Source: an uncultured Paracoccaceae bacterium
Lineage (GTDB): Bacteria; Pseudomonadota; Alphaproteobacteria; Rhodobacterales; Rhodobacteraceae
Direction: 5' to 3'
DNA: 64,000 bases
NCBI GenBank assembly: GCA_947503765.1
Contig: CANNFA010000005.1
Location: 62,001 to 126,000, forward strand
The notes beneath the pieces are model-generated. The model was not told where the DNA came from. It saw only the letters and a program-made list of their open reading frames with translations, and did no database searches. Both the position numbers and the translations under genes were made by a program. Below, one piece after another: positions 1-8,843 of the stretch (positions are counted from its first letter, which is position 1; each line of letters starts with the position of its first letter).

Positions 1-430
1 CGCGGTCGCACAGCCCGGCGGGCGCATCCGGGGCGGGCACGACCTCGACCGCGGGGATGATGTCGGGGGGGTTGAAGAAGTGGGCGATCAGCGTGCGTTC
101 GGGATGCTGCATCCGGGTGCACATCTGCGCCAGCATCAGGCCAGAGGTGTTCGACAGGATCGGTGCGTCCGGGGACAGGCACGCCTCGAGCCGGGCCAGA
201 ATCTCCTGTTTCAGGGACAGATCCTCGGGCACGCATTCCAGCGCGGCATCGGCGTGGCCGGCGCCGGTCAGATCGGCGCTGGCGGTGGCGCCGGGCACCT
301 CGCGCGTGGCGGCGGCGCGGGCGGCCTCGCCGGGATCGACAACGTGAACGGCCCAGTCATGGGTGCCGAACAGCCGCGCGATGGCCAGCCCCATCGTGCC
401 GCCGCCGACGATGACGATGCGCTGTTTCAT
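1..430 (-). CDS. 3-hydroxyacyl-CoA dehydrogenase-like NAD-binding protein (N-terminal part)
   Basis: The gene reads leftward and is cut by the window edge, so only the first 143 codons or so are present. The protein begins MKQRIVIVGGGTMG, a GxGxxG dinucleotide-binding loop at the extreme N-terminus. It continues with the segments ILSNTSGLMLAQM and HFFNPPDIIPAVEVV, which are typical of 3-hydroxyacyl-CoA / 3-hydroxybutyryl-CoA / L-carnitine dehydrogenases. These oxidise a 3-hydroxy group with NAD+ in the cytoplasm. It is divergent from the SDR gene starting at 500, with a 69-bp gap that must hold both promoters. The family is fairly secure, but the substrate cannot be told from this fragment. 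Confidence 0.75.
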   Translation of the reverse strand, partial: MKQRIVIVGGGTMGLAIARLFGTHDWAVHVVDPGEAARAAATREVPGATASADLTGAGHADAALECVPEDLSLKQEILARLEACLSPDAPILSNTSGLMLAQMCTRMQHPERTLIAHFFNPPDIIPAVEVVPAPDAPAGLCDR

Positions 431-499
431 GCGGATGCTCCCTTGCGCTTTGGTGCGGGTCGCTTATCACGCAACCGCGATGATAAGGAAACCGCAATC

Positions 500-1246
500 A
501 TGCAGGATCAGGGCCTGACGACCCCGGGCAAGGCGCCCGTGCGCCGCGCGGTGGTGACCGGAGGCGCGCAGAATATCGGGCTGGGGATCGCGCGGCGGCT
601 GTGCGAGGATGGCTGGCGCGTGCATGTGCTGGATCTGGAGCCGCCCGGCGATGACCGTCTGACCGCCGATGCGCATATCGTGGACCTTGCCGACCGGGAG
701 GCGACCGAGGCGGCGCTGGCGGCGATCCTCGAAGGCGGGCCGGTGACCTGCCTTGTGGCTAATGTCGGCATCGTGCGCCCTGCCGGGTTCGATGCGCTGG
801 ATGTCGGCGATTTCGACGATGTCATGCATCTGAACCTGCGCAGCGCGATCGTCGCGGCGAAGGCGCTGGTGCCGGGCATGCGCGCGGCGGGCGGCGGGCG
901 GATCGTGATGAACACCAGCCGCGTGACCAGGGGCAAGCCGGACCGGACGCTCTATTCCGCGAGCAAGGGCGCGATGCAGTCGATGGCGCGGACCTGGGCG
1001 CTGGAACTTGCGCCTGCCGGGATCACGGTGAACTGCGTCGCCCCCGGCCCGATTGCCACCAGCGCGTTCTGGCGCAACAACCCGAAGGACGCGCCCGCCA
1101 CGCGTGCCATCACAGGCAGCGTTCCGGCGGGCCGCATGGGCACCCCCGAGGACGTGGCGAACGCGGTGTCGTTCTTTGCCGATCCGCGCAGCGGCTTTGT
1201 CACCGGACAGACGCTGTTCGTCTGCGGCGGCGTGTCCGTCGGTTGA
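500..1246 (+). CDS. SDR-family NAD(P)-dependent oxidoreductase
   Basis: A 248-residue classical short-chain dehydrogenase/reductase. The Rossmann glycine motif TGGAQNIG lies at residues 20-27, the catalytic Ser near 140, and the YSASK motif places Tyr152 and Lys156. The C-terminus GQTLFVCGGVSV is the usual SDR ending. The frame is open further upstream, but the ATG at 500 gives the normal family length and removes an N-terminal extension with no SDR character. Its neighbours, a divergent 3-hydroxyacyl-CoA-dehydrogenase-like gene and a downstream GMC oxidoreductase, suggest oxidation of an alcohol or hydroxyacid, but the substrate is unknown. Confidence 0.85.
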   Translation: MQDQGLTTPGKAPVRRAVVTGGAQNIGLGIARRLCEDGWRVHVLDLEPPGDDRLTADAHIVDLADREATEAALAAILEGGPVTCLVANVGIVRPAGFDALDVGDFDDVMHLNLRSAIVAAKALVPGMRAAGGGRIVMNTSRVTRGKPDRTLYSASKGAMQSMARTWALELAPAGITVNCVAPGPIATSAFWRNNPKDAPATRAITGSVPAGRMGTPEDVANAVSFFADPRSGFVTGQTLFVCGGVSVG

Positions 1247-1309
1247 CCCGCACGGGTGGCGCGTTACCAAGAGGGTGGGCCGGCCGGCATGACGCGCTTG
1301 CCAATCGCC

Positions 1310-1329
1310 CGGCGCCGGCAGGGGCGCCG
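1310..1329. other. Short GC-rich hairpin between SDR and GMC genes
   Basis: CGGCGCC at 1310-1316 is complementary to GGCGCCG at 1323-1329 with a 6-nt loop. It sits in the 126-bp gap between the SDR and the GMC oxidoreductase and has no T-run, so it may be only a weak attenuator or nothing. Confidence 0.25.
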
Positions 1330-1372
1330 AGACGCTGCCGCGCGATGATTTCCGCAGCAAACGGGGACGACC

Positions 1373-2983
1373 ATGACAGACACGACCCGGCTTGAGGGCG
1401 AATACGATTACATCATCGTGGGTGCGGGCACTGCCGGCTGCGTGCTGGCCAACAGGCTCAGCAAGGATCCCGGCACCCGCGTGCTCCTGCTGGAGGCGGG
1501 CGGATCGGACAATTACCACTGGGTGCATATCCCGGTGGGGTATCTTTACTGCATCGGCAATCCGCGCACCGACTGGATGATGAAGACCGCGGCCGAGCCG
1601 GGCCTGAACGGGCGCAGCCTGGTCTATCCGCGCGGCAAGCTGCTGGGCGGCTGTTCGTCGGTGAACGGCATGATCTACATGCGCGGGCAGGCGGCGGATT
1701 ACGACCGCTGGCGCCAGCTTGGCAATACCGGCTGGGGCTGGGACGATGTGCTGCCCTATTTCCTGAAATCCGAGGATCACCATGCCGGCGACAGCGACAT
1801 GCACCGTGCCGGCGGGCCCTGGAAGGTCGCCAAGCAGCGGCTGAAATGGGAAATCCTGGAAGCGGTGCAGGAGGGGGCGAAGGAATTCGGCGTCATGCCG
1901 CGCGCCGATTTCAACGATGGCAACAACGAGGGGTCCGGCTTTTTCGAGGTCAACCAGAAGAACGGCTTTCGCTGGAACACCGCCCGCGGTTTCCTGCGCC
2001 CGGCGATGAAGCGCCCCAACCTGCGGGTGCTGACCGGGGCGCATAGCGACCGCCTTGTCCTGGAAGGGCGGCAGGTGCGCGGCGTCCGGTTCCGCCGCAA
2101 GGGGCAGGTCTTCGAGGCGCGCGCCCGGGCCGAGGTTCTGCTGGCGGCGGGGGCCATCAATTCGCCCAAGCTGCTGGAGCTTTCGGGCATCGGCCGGCCC
2201 GAGGTGCTGGCGAAACACGGGATCGCGCTGCGCCATGAAAGCCGCGGCGTTGGCGAGAACCTGCAGGATCACCTTCAGATCCGAACGGTCTTCAGGATCC
2301 GCAACGCGAGGACGCTGAACACGATGGCCGGCAGCCTTCCGGGCAAGGCGCGGATCGCGCTTGAATACGGGCTGGCCCGCACCGGCCCGATGTCGATGGC
2401 CCCGAGCCAGTTCGGCATGTTCACCAAGTCCGATCCGTCCCGGGCGACCCCGGATCTCGAATACCATGTGCAGCCGCTTTCGACAGACCGGCTGGGCGAT
2501 CCGCTGCATCCGTTCCCCGCGATCACCGTGTCGGTCTGCAACCTGCGGCCCGACAGCATCGGCGCCAGCCATGTCCAGGCGCCGGGCGCCGATGTTCAGC
2601 CCGAGATCCGGCTGAATTACCTGAGCGCCGAGACCGACCGCCGCGTTGCCGTACACTCCATCAGGCAGGCGCGCGAGATCATGTCGGCACGCGCGCTGAA
2701 GCCCTATCACCCCGAGGAAATCCTGCCCGGCCCCGATTGCGCCGAAAAGGCCGATCTGCTGCGCGCGGCGGGCGATATCGGCACGACGATCTTTCACCCG
2801 GTGGGCACCTGCAAGATGGGCGATGATGACGCCGCTGTGGTCGATCAGGCGTTGCGCGTTCGCGGGCTGCACGGGCTTCGGGTGGTCGATGCGTCCATCA
2901 TGCCGAAAATCGTCTCGGGCAACACCGCCTCGCCGGTCGTGATGATCGCCGAGAAGGCCGCCGACATGATCCTGGAGCGCTAG
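1373..2983 (+). CDS. GMC-family FAD-dependent alcohol/choline dehydrogenase
   Basis: A 536-residue glucose-methanol-choline oxidoreductase, which oxidises an alcohol to an aldehyde with bound FAD. The ADP-binding motif [17 protein letters not shown] starts near residue 14. The signature [14 protein letters not shown] lies near residue 98. The C-terminal [10 protein letters not shown] and [13 protein letters not shown] segments carry the His and Asn of the GMC active site. Length matches BetA-type choline dehydrogenases (about 550 residues). It faces the osmoprotectant importer that ends 20 bp downstream, so a role in choline or betaine metabolism is possible. GMC enzymes of this length also act on many other alcohols, so no gene symbol is given. 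Confidence 0.88.
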   Translation: MTDTTRLEGEYDYIIVGAGTAGCVLANRLSKDPGTRVLLLEAGGSDNYHWVHIPVGYLYCIGNPRTDWMMKTAAEPGLNGRSLVYPRGKLLGGCSSVNGMIYMRGQAADYDRWRQLGNTGWGWDDVLPYFLKSEDHHAGDSDMHRAGGPWKVAKQRLKWEILEAVQEGAKEFGVMPRADFNDGNNEGSGFFEVNQKNGFRWNTARGFLRPAMKRPNLRVLTGAHSDRLVLEGRQVRGVRFRRKGQVFEARARAEVLLAAGAINSPKLLELSGIGRPEVLAKHGIALRHESRGVGENLQDHLQIRTVFRIRNARTLNTMAGSLPGKARIALEYGLARTGPMSMAPSQFGMFTKSDPSRATPDLEYHVQPLSTDRLGDPLHPFPAITVSVCNLRPDSIGASHVQAPGADVQPEIRLNYLSAETDRRVAVHSIRQAREIMSARALKPYHPEEILPGPDCAEKADLLRAAGDIGTTIFHPVGTCKMGDDDAAVVDQALRVRGLHGLRVVDASIMPKIVSGNTASPVVMIAEKAADMILER

Positions 2984-3003
2984 GTAAAGCCGGCAGTGGC
3001 GCC

Positions 3004-3738
3004 TTACCCGCGCGTGCGGCGGGCAAGGTACGCCTCCAGCTGCACGAGCGCGTCGTAGATCAGGACCGCGAACAATCCCACGATCAGCCCGCCCTGAAGC
3101 ACATAGGCCGTGTTGTTGGTCAGCAGGCCCGCGATGATCACCTCGCCCAGCGTGCGCGCCGCCACGGTGGACCCGATCGTCGCGGTCCCCAGCGCGATCA
3201 CGGCCGACAGGCGGATGCCGGTCAGCATCACCGGCAGGGCAAGCGGCAGCTCTACCCGCACCAGCCTTTGCCAGCGGTTCAGGCCGATGCCGCGCGCCGC
3301 TTCCATCGTGGCGGGCGGCAGGGTCAGAAGCGCGGTGACCGTGTTCTCGAAGATCGGCAGCAGACCGTAGAGGAACAGCGCCACCAGCGTCGGGCCGGCC
3401 CCGAACCCCAGCGCGGGCACGGCAAGGGCCAGCACCGCGACCGGCGGAAAGGTCTGGCCCATATTCGCGATCGTGCGCGACAGCGGGCGAAAGGCCGCGC
3501 CGGCCTGCCGTGTCACCAGGATCGCCAGCGTCACCGACACCAATGTCGCCGCTGCGGTGGCCGCCGCGACCAGCCCCAGATGGCTGAGCGACAGGGACAG
3601 GAGCGACGCGCGTTCATAGATGACCGGCGCGCCCTGCGGCGCGAGCGGTGCGAAGACCGGCGCGAACCATGCCGGTTTCAGGACCAGCGCCAGCAGCAGC
3701 AGCGTCAGGCCGGGGCGCAGGATGGTGCCGATGCTCAT
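3004..3738 (-). CDS. yehW: Osmoprotectant ABC importer, permease YehW
   Basis: A 244-residue integral membrane protein, the same length as E. coli YehW (about 243). It has several hydrophobic segments and the BPD-permease loop EAARGIGLNRWQRLVRVELPLA, which contacts the ATPase. It is the last gene of a four-gene minus-strand operon in the order binding protein, large permease, ATPase, small permease, identical to osmF-yehYXW. Its start overlaps the ATPase stop by 4 bp. The system imports glycine betaine, choline or related compatible solutes; the ligand itself is inferred from the family. Confidence 0.88.
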   Translation of the reverse strand: MSIGTILRPGLTLLLLALVLKPAWFAPVFAPLAPQGAPVIYERASLLSLSLSHLGLVAAATAAATLVSVTLAILVTRQAGAAFRPLSRTIANMGQTFPPVAVLALAVPALGFGAGPTLVALFLYGLLPIFENTVTALLTLPPATMEAARGIGLNRWQRLVRVELPLALPVMLTGIRLSAVIALGTATIGSTVAARTLGEVIIAGLLTNNTAYVLQGGLIVGLFAVLIYDALVQLEAYLARRTRG

Positions 3739-4670
3739 GGGTGGATTTGCGCGCGCGCACGGATCGCGTCGAAGGTCACCCGCCCCACGACGGCGCCGTC
3801 ATGTTCCACCGGCACGGCATTCCGCCCGGTCCACAGGCAGGCCGCGAGCGCGTCGCGCAGGCTGGCCTCGGCCGGCAGCGCGTCGCCCGGCGCGGCCCCG
3901 TCCTCGACCAGGTCGGAGAGCGGGATCAGCGACAGCAGCCGCAAGGGGCGTTCCACGTCGCCCACCATGTCGGCCACGAACCCGTTCGCCGGCTGCGCGA
4001 TGATCTCGGCCGGGGTGCCGTGCTGGATCAGCTTTCCCTCGTCCATCACCGCCACGCGGTCGCCCAGGCGGATCGCCTCTTCCATGTCGTGGGTGACCAG
4101 CATGATGGTCGAGCCGAGCGCCTTATGGATGCGGCGCAGATCGTCCTGAGCACGGGCGCGGATGATCGGGTCGAGCGCGCCGAAAGGTTCGTCCATCAGC
4201 ATCAGATCGGGGCGCGAGGCCAGCGCCCGCGCCACGCCCACGCGCTGCTGCTGCCCGCCCGAAAGCTCGGCCGGATAGCGGTGCCGGAACTCTGCCGGGT
4301 CCATGGAGAACAGGTTCAGCAATTCATCCACGCGGGCGCGGATCTTTGCCTTAGGCCAATTCAGAAGCTCGGGCACCGCGCCGATATTCCGCGCGACCGT
4401 GTAATGCGGGAACAGCCCGTGCCCCTGGATCGCATAGCCGATCCGGCGGCGCAGAAGATGCGGCTCGGTCGCAAGAGTGGATTGGCCCTTGATCCGCACC
4501 TCGCCCGAGGTCGGCTCCTCCAGCCGGTTGATCATGCGCAACAGCGTCGTCTTGCCGGAGCCCGACGTGCCGACGATGACGGTGATCGTGCCCGTCTGCG
4601 CCGTCATGGTGACGGCATCCACGGCGTGGACGTCGCCATAGGTCTTGGTGATCCGTTCGATCTCGATCAT
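3735..4670 (-). CDS. yehX: Osmoprotectant ABC importer, ATP-binding protein YehX
   Basis: A 311-residue ABC ATPase, close to E. coli YehX in length. It has Walker A GTSGSGKTT near residue 35, the signature LSGGQQQR and Walker B LMLMDEP, followed by a switch His in LVTHD. After the ATPase domain about 70 residues form a single CBS-like regulatory segment containing NAVPVEHDGAVVGRVTFD, as in OpuCA/YehX, where such domains sense ionic strength. The frame is open much further upstream, but MIEIERITKTYGDVHAVD is the natural beginning and gives 4-bp ATGA overlaps with genes on both sides. Confidence 0.92.
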   Translation of the reverse strand: MIEIERITKTYGDVHAVDAVTMTAQTGTITVIVGTSGSGKTTLLRMINRLEEPTSGEVRIKGQSTLATEPHLLRRRIGYAIQGHGLFPHYTVARNIGAVPELLNWPKAKIRARVDELLNLFSMDPAEFRHRYPAELSGGQQQRVGVARALASRPDLMLMDEPFGALDPIIRARAQDDLRRIHKALGSTIMLVTHDMEEAIRLGDRVAVMDEGKLIQHGTPAEIIAQPANGFVADMVGDVERPLRLLSLIPLSDLVEDGAAPGDALPAEASLRDALAACLWTGRNAVPVEHDGAVVGRVTFDAIRARAQIHP

Positions 4671-5752
4671 GCGCTTTTCCGTTGGGCCGGGCCGGCCAGG
4701 TCGACAAGGATATCCATCACGATGGCAGAGGCGAGGGCCAGCGCCACGGTCGGCAGGGCGCCCAGCAGGATCAGGTCGGTGGCGGTCTGGTTCAGCCCCT
4801 GGAACACGAAGGTGCCATAGCCGCCGCCGCCGATCAGCCCGGCAATGACGGCCAGCCCGATATTCTGCACCAGCACGATCCGCAGCCCCGTCAGGATGAC
4901 CGGCAGGCCCAGCGGAAACTCGACCCGTATCAGGCGCTGGCGCGGGGTCATGCCCATGCCCCTTGCGGCCTCCAGCGCCTCGGGCGGGGCGGCGGCGAGA
5001 CCGGCGACGGTGTTGGATACCACCGGCAGAAGCGAATAGAGCACCAGCGCGAGGAAGGCCGGGGCAAAGCCGATACCGGCGATGCCGATGGCCTGCGCGC
5101 CCGGCACGCTGTCGCCCACCCAGCCAAGCAGCGGGATCATCAGCCCGAACATGGCCAGCGACGGGATCGTCTGCAGAAGGCTGAGCGCCGGCAATGTCGC
5201 GCCGCGCAGCCGCGCCCGGCGGTGGCAGGCGATCCCCAGCGGAAAGCCGAAAGCCGCCGCCACCGCGAGCGAGCCGAAGGCCAGCCCCAGATGCCGCAGG
5301 GTGGCATCGGCGAAGGCAGCCTTGCGGCTGGCAAATTCCTGTAGGACCGACAATTGCGACAGGGCGCCCGATCCCAGGATCAGCGCCAGCGCGCCCAGCA
5401 CCGCCGCCAGCAGCGCGCCGCGCGCCAGCGGCCCCGGCGTCATCTGCACCAGCGCATCGGCCATCAGCAGCATCAGCACCAGCAGCAGGCACCAGAACCC
5501 GATGGCGGGCGACACGCGCGCGTAATCGCCGGCCCCGTCAAGCAGCGCGGGCGCGCCCCGCATCAGCAGCCACAGAAGGCCGCCCAGCCCGAGGGCCGAT
5601 CCGGCAAACCTGAGCCGCGGCCATGCGCGCGGCAGGCCAAGCAGCAGCCCCGCCACCACCGCCGCGATGCCGGGCAGGACGGCCGACGGCGCGGCCAGGT
5701 GCCACGCCATGACGCCCTCGCCCGCGACGATGCGGTTGGCGGCGATCGACAT
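4667..5752 (-). CDS. yehY: Osmoprotectant ABC importer, large permease YehY
   Basis: At least 361 residues with many transmembrane segments and the permease loop EAARGMGMTPRQRLIRVEFPLG near the C-terminus. It corresponds to E. coli YehY (about 385 residues), which carries extra N-terminal membrane helices. The first ATG is at 5752, but the reading frame continues upstream and encodes the hydrophobic stretch ILFAVLGLAALLVPF directly before MSIAANRIVAGEG. YehY has a helix at the same place. The true start is therefore probably upstream, perhaps the CTG at 5854 that overlaps the stop of the binding-protein gene; no ATG, GTG or TTG exists between. The stop overlaps the yehX start by 4 bp. Confidence 0.88.
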   Translation of the reverse strand: MSIAANRIVAGEGVMAWHLAAPSAVLPGIAAVVAGLLLGLPRAWPRLRFAGSALGLGGLLWLLMRGAPALLDGAGDYARVSPAIGFWCLLLVLMLLMADALVQMTPGPLARGALLAAVLGALALILGSGALSQLSVLQEFASRKAAFADATLRHLGLAFGSLAVAAAFGFPLGIACHRRARLRGATLPALSLLQTIPSLAMFGLMIPLLGWVGDSVPGAQAIGIAGIGFAPAFLALVLYSLLPVVSNTVAGLAAAPPEALEAARGMGMTPRQRLIRVEFPLGLPVILTGLRIVLVQNIGLAVIAGLIGGGGYGTFVFQGLNQTATDLILLGALPTVALALASAIVMDILVDLAGPAQRKSA

Positions 5753-5850
5753 GAACGGGACCAGCAGCGCCGCCAGCCCGAGAACCGCGAAGAGAATGCC
5801 GGGCGGGGACAGGCCCTGCCCGGTATGTCCCGCCCCTATCGCGGTGGCGG

Positions 5851-6756
5851 TCAGTCCAGGACTCCGGCCTGGGTCAGGTAGTCGCGCGCCACGGCTTCGG
5901 CCGGCTCGCCGCCGACCTGGATGCGCGCGTTCAGCTTTTGCAGGGTCTGCATGTCAAGCTCGGCGAAGATCGGGTTCAGCACATCGGGGATCGACGGATA
6001 TTCCGCCAGCACCTCGGCCCGGACGATCGGCGTCGGCTCGTAGACCGGCTGCACGCCCTTGTCGTCCTCCATCACCACGAGGCCGGTGGCGCCGACGCCG
6101 CCATCGGTGCCATAGACCATGGCCGCGTTCACCCCGGACGTGCCGCGCGCGGCCGCCTGGATCGTCGCCGCCGTGTCGCCGCCCGACAGGATCACGGTCT
6201 GATCCTGCGACAGCTCGAACCCGTAGGTGTCCTGCATCGCCGGCAGAACGGCGGGGGACGAGACGAATTCGGTCGAGGCGGCCAGTTTCACGTCGCCCCC
6301 GCCCGCGACCCAGGCCCCGAAATCGGACATGGTGGTCAGATCGTTCTGCTCGGCCAGCGGGCCGGTCACGGCGATGGCCCAGGTGTTGTTGGCCGGCGCG
6401 CTGTCCAGCCAGGTCACGTCGTTCGCCTCGGCGTCCAGTTCGGCCGCGCGGTCGCGGGCCGCCGCCGCGTCCTTCCACACATCGCTGTCGGCCTCGTTGA
6501 AGAAGAAGGCCGCGTTGCCGGTATATTCGGGGTAGATGTCGATCTGGCCCGCCAGCAGCGCCTCGCGCACGACCTGCGTGCCGCCCAGTTGCAGGCGCCG
6601 TTCGACCGGCAGACCGGCATCTTCCAGCGCCAGCGCGATGATGTTCCCCAAAAGGCCGCCTTCCGTGTCGATTTTCGACGAAACGGTGATGTCGGCCTGT
6701 GCGGCGGCGGCGAAGGCGCCGAAAAGCCCGGCGGCGAGGATCAGAGGTGGTTTCAT
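5851..6756 (-). CDS. osmF: Osmoprotectant ABC importer, periplasmic binding protein OsmF
   Basis: A 301-residue secreted binding protein of the OpuAC/OsmF fold. Residues 1-22 form a signal peptide ending in AQA. The mature part starts DITVSSKIDTEGGLLGNII and contains the family segments DIYPEYTGNAAFFF and NNTWAIAV. It is the first gene of the osmF-yehYXW-type operon. E. coli OsmF (YehZ) is 305 residues long. The next gene, the permease, appears to start inside or at this stop codon. The ligand is probably glycine betaine or another quaternary amine. Confidence 0.9.
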   Translation of the reverse strand: MKPPLILAAGLFGAFAAAAQADITVSSKIDTEGGLLGNIIALALEDAGLPVERRLQLGGTQVVREALLAGQIDIYPEYTGNAAFFFNEADSDVWKDAAAARDRAAELDAEANDVTWLDSAPANNTWAIAVTGPLAEQNDLTTMSDFGAWVAGGGDVKLAASTEFVSSPAVLPAMQDTYGFELSQDQTVILSGGDTAATIQAAARGTSGVNAAMVYGTDGGVGATGLVVMEDDKGVQPVYEPTPIVRAEVLAEYPSIPDVLNPIFAELDMQTLQKLNARIQVGGEPAEAVARDYLTQAGVLD

Positions 6757-6929
6757 GGGTCAGCCCCCAGCAATGATGTGTTGAACGCCACGCGGCGTCG
6801 GTCCGCGCGGCAATGTAGGGGGATATGACCGGCCGCCAAGTGCATTCCTGCAACCCGCCATGGCGCGGCCTTTCGTCCTGCGGGATGGGCAGGGTCGTTT
6901 GCAGTTGCCGGCCGGGGCCGCCGGCTGCG

Positions 6930-7958
6930 TCAGAAGGCGATCTGTGCTTTCATTGCGCGGGTTCTGTCCGAGGCGACGCGGAACCCTTCTTCGGCATCCG
7001 CGAGTGCCACGGTCTGGGTGATCAGCGGCTTCACGTCGATCAGACCTTTCTGCATCAACTCGACGCCCGAGAAAAAGTCCTCGTGGAACCGGAACGACCC
7101 CCGCAACTGAAGCTCCTTCGCGGTCAGCGTCTGTACCGGCACCTGCATGTCGCCGCCAAGGCCGAGCTGCACGATGATGCCGCCGGGCCGAAGCGCGGCG
7201 ATCCCGCCGGCCAGCGCCGGCGCGGCGCCGGTGCATTCGAACAGCACGTCGAAATGGCCCTTGTCGGCCGAATAGCCGTCCATGGCGCCGGCATCGTCGG
7301 CCATGTTGATCACCCGGTCGGCGCCATTCCGGGCCGCCACCCGAAGTGTGAAATCGGTCAGGTCGGTGGCCACGATCTCGGCCGCACCGGCACGGCGGGC
7401 GGCCAGAATGCACAGCAGCCCGATCGGCCCGCAGCCGGTGACCAGCACCCGCTTGCCCAGCATCTCGCCGGCGCGCCGCGTCGCATGCAGGCACACCGCA
7501 AGCGGCTCTGCCATCGCGGCCTCGCCGCTGGAGAGGCCGGAGGCATCGGCGCATTGCGCCGCATCGGCCACCAGGTATTCGCGGAAGGCGCCCTGAATGT
7601 GCGGGAACGGCATGGCAGAGCCGTAAAACCGCATGTTCAGACATTCGTTGTAATAGCCTTCGTCGCAGAACCGGCAGTCACGACAGGGCCGCGACGGCGA
7701 CACGGCGACGAGCTGGCCCGCCTGAAGCCCGGTCACGCCCTTGCCCAACGCCTCGACATGGCCCGACACCTCGTGCCCCAGGATCATCGGCTCTTTCAGG
7801 CGCACGGCCCCGAAGCCGCCGTGATTGTAATAGTGCAGGTCGGAGCCGCAGATGCCGCCGGTCGCGATGCGCACCAGCACCTGTCCGGGGCCGGGACTTG
7901 GCATGTCCCGCTCTTCGATCCGAAGATCGCCGGGCGCGTGGATGACGATATTCTTCAT
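6930..7958 (-). CDS. idnD: L-idonate 5-dehydrogenase (zinc alcohol dehydrogenase family)
   Basis: A 342-residue medium-chain zinc dehydrogenase that would oxidise L-idonate to 5-keto-D-gluconate with NAD(P)+. Catalytic zinc ligands are Cys37 in GGICGSD and His62-Glu63 in LGHEVSGH. The structural-zinc cysteines occur in SRPCRDCRFCDEGYYNEC, and the nucleotide loop is VTGCGPIGLL. Start at 7958 (MKNIVIHAPGDLRI) is preferred over a longer upstream option because it gives the family length. It diverges from the gluconate 5-dehydrogenase gene with a shared 111-bp promoter region carrying a LacI-type operator, matching the E. coli idn logic. Other polyol dehydrogenases of this fold remain possible. 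Confidence 0.85.
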   Translation of the reverse strand: MKNIVIHAPGDLRIEERDMPSPGPGQVLVRIATGGICGSDLHYYNHGGFGAVRLKEPMILGHEVSGHVEALGKGVTGLQAGQLVAVSPSRPCRDCRFCDEGYYNECLNMRFYGSAMPFPHIQGAFREYLVADAAQCADASGLSSGEAAMAEPLAVCLHATRRAGEMLGKRVLVTGCGPIGLLCILAARRAGAAEIVATDLTDFTLRVAARNGADRVINMADDAGAMDGYSADKGHFDVLFECTGAAPALAGGIAALRPGGIIVQLGLGGDMQVPVQTLTAKELQLRGSFRFHEDFFSGVELMQKGLIDVKPLITQTVALADAEEGFRVASDRTRAMKAQIAF

Positions 7959-7997
7959 AGCTTGCCCCACCGGTTTTCCATGGTCATGCCGCTGCAC

Positions 7998-8028
7998 TTG
8001 ACTTCAATTGTTATCGATATCATACAAT
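7998..8028 (+). promoter_or_regulatory. Promoter with LacI-type operator, idnD/idnO intergenic region
   Basis: TTGACT at 7998-8003 and TACAAT at 8023-8028 look like -35 and -10 elements, though the 19-bp spacing is long. TGTTATCGATATCA at 8009-8022 fills the spacer and is a 12-of-14 palindrome centred on TATCGATA. A near copy lies in the dctQ promoter at 14802-14815. Binding of the LacI regulator here would block the promoter toward idnO. Confidence 0.65.
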
Positions 8029-8069
8029 AGCGGACCTCAATGTCGAGCGCAATATGGTGGAGGATTGCA

Positions 8070-8840
8070 GTGAAACAGGGACCGGATCTGTTCGATCTTT
8101 CGGGGCGCAGGGCGCTGATCACCGGCTCGAGCCAGGGAATCGGGCTTGCGCTGGCGCGCGGCTTGCAGGCCGCGGGGGTCGAGGTTGTTCTGAACGGCCG
8201 CGATGCGGCGAAACTGGCGGCGGCGGCCGAGGATCTGGCCGGCGGCGGTACGGTTCACACCCTGAGGTTCGACGCGACCGATCACGACGGGGTCCGGGCC
8301 GCGATCGACGGGTTCGAGGCGGAAACCGGCGCGATCGACATCCTTGTCAACAATGCCGGAATGCAGCACCGCACCCCGCTTGAGGATTTTCCCGCCGACG
8401 CCTTCGAGCGGCTGTTGCAGACCAACGTGGCCAGCGTCTTTCACGTCGGCCAGGCCTGTGCGCGGCACATGATCGGGCGCGGTGCAGGCAAGATCATCAA
8501 CATCGCCAGCGTCCAGACCGCGCTGGCCCGGCCCGGTATCGCGCCCTACACCGCCACCAAGGGCGCGGTCGCCAACCTGACCAAGGGCATGGCGACCGAC
8601 TGGGCGAAACACGGCCTGCAATGCAACGCCATCGCGCCGGGATATTTCGACACGCCGCTGAACGCGGCGCTGGTCGGCGACCCCGAATTCTCTGCCTGGC
8701 TGGCCAAGCGCACCCCGGCCGGACGCTGGGGGCAGGTGGACGAGCTGGTGGGCGCGGCGGTCTTTCTGGCATCCGATGCCTCGAGCTTCGTCAACGGGCA
8801 CACGCTGTTCGTCGATGGCGGCATCACGGCGTCGCTCTGA
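8070..8840 (+). CDS. idnO: Gluconate 5-dehydrogenase (SDR family)
   Basis: A 256-residue SDR that would reduce 5-keto-D-gluconate to D-gluconate. It shows the glycine motif TGSSQGIG at residues 18-25, NNAGMQHR near 93, and a Tyr-x-x-x-Lys in PYTATKGAV. The sequence PDLFDLSGRRALITGSSQGIG is characteristic of gluconate 5-dehydrogenases. I choose the GTG at 8070 because GGTGGAGG lies 6 bp upstream, although an ATG at 8040 is in frame. It is followed 3 bp later by gluconokinase, which acts on its product, and is divergent from idnD. Confidence 0.87.
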   Translation: MKQGPDLFDLSGRRALITGSSQGIGLALARGLQAAGVEVVLNGRDAAKLAAAAEDLAGGGTVHTLRFDATDHDGVRAAIDGFEAETGAIDILVNNAGMQHRTPLEDFPADAFERLLQTNVASVFHVGQACARHMIGRGAGKIINIASVQTALARPGIAPYTATKGAVANLTKGMATDWAKHGLQCNAIAPGYFDTPLNAALVGDPEFSAWLAKRTPAGRWGQVDELVGAAVFLASDASSFVNGHTLFVDGGITASL

Positions 8841-8843
8841 GGC

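Noticed and set aside
467-2872. An 801-codon open frame on the minus strand opposite the SDR and GMC genes
   Set aside because: High G+C makes long antisense frames common. Its composition (His/Arg/Ala/Gly-rich) matches no family, and it is the shadow of two clearly conserved genes.
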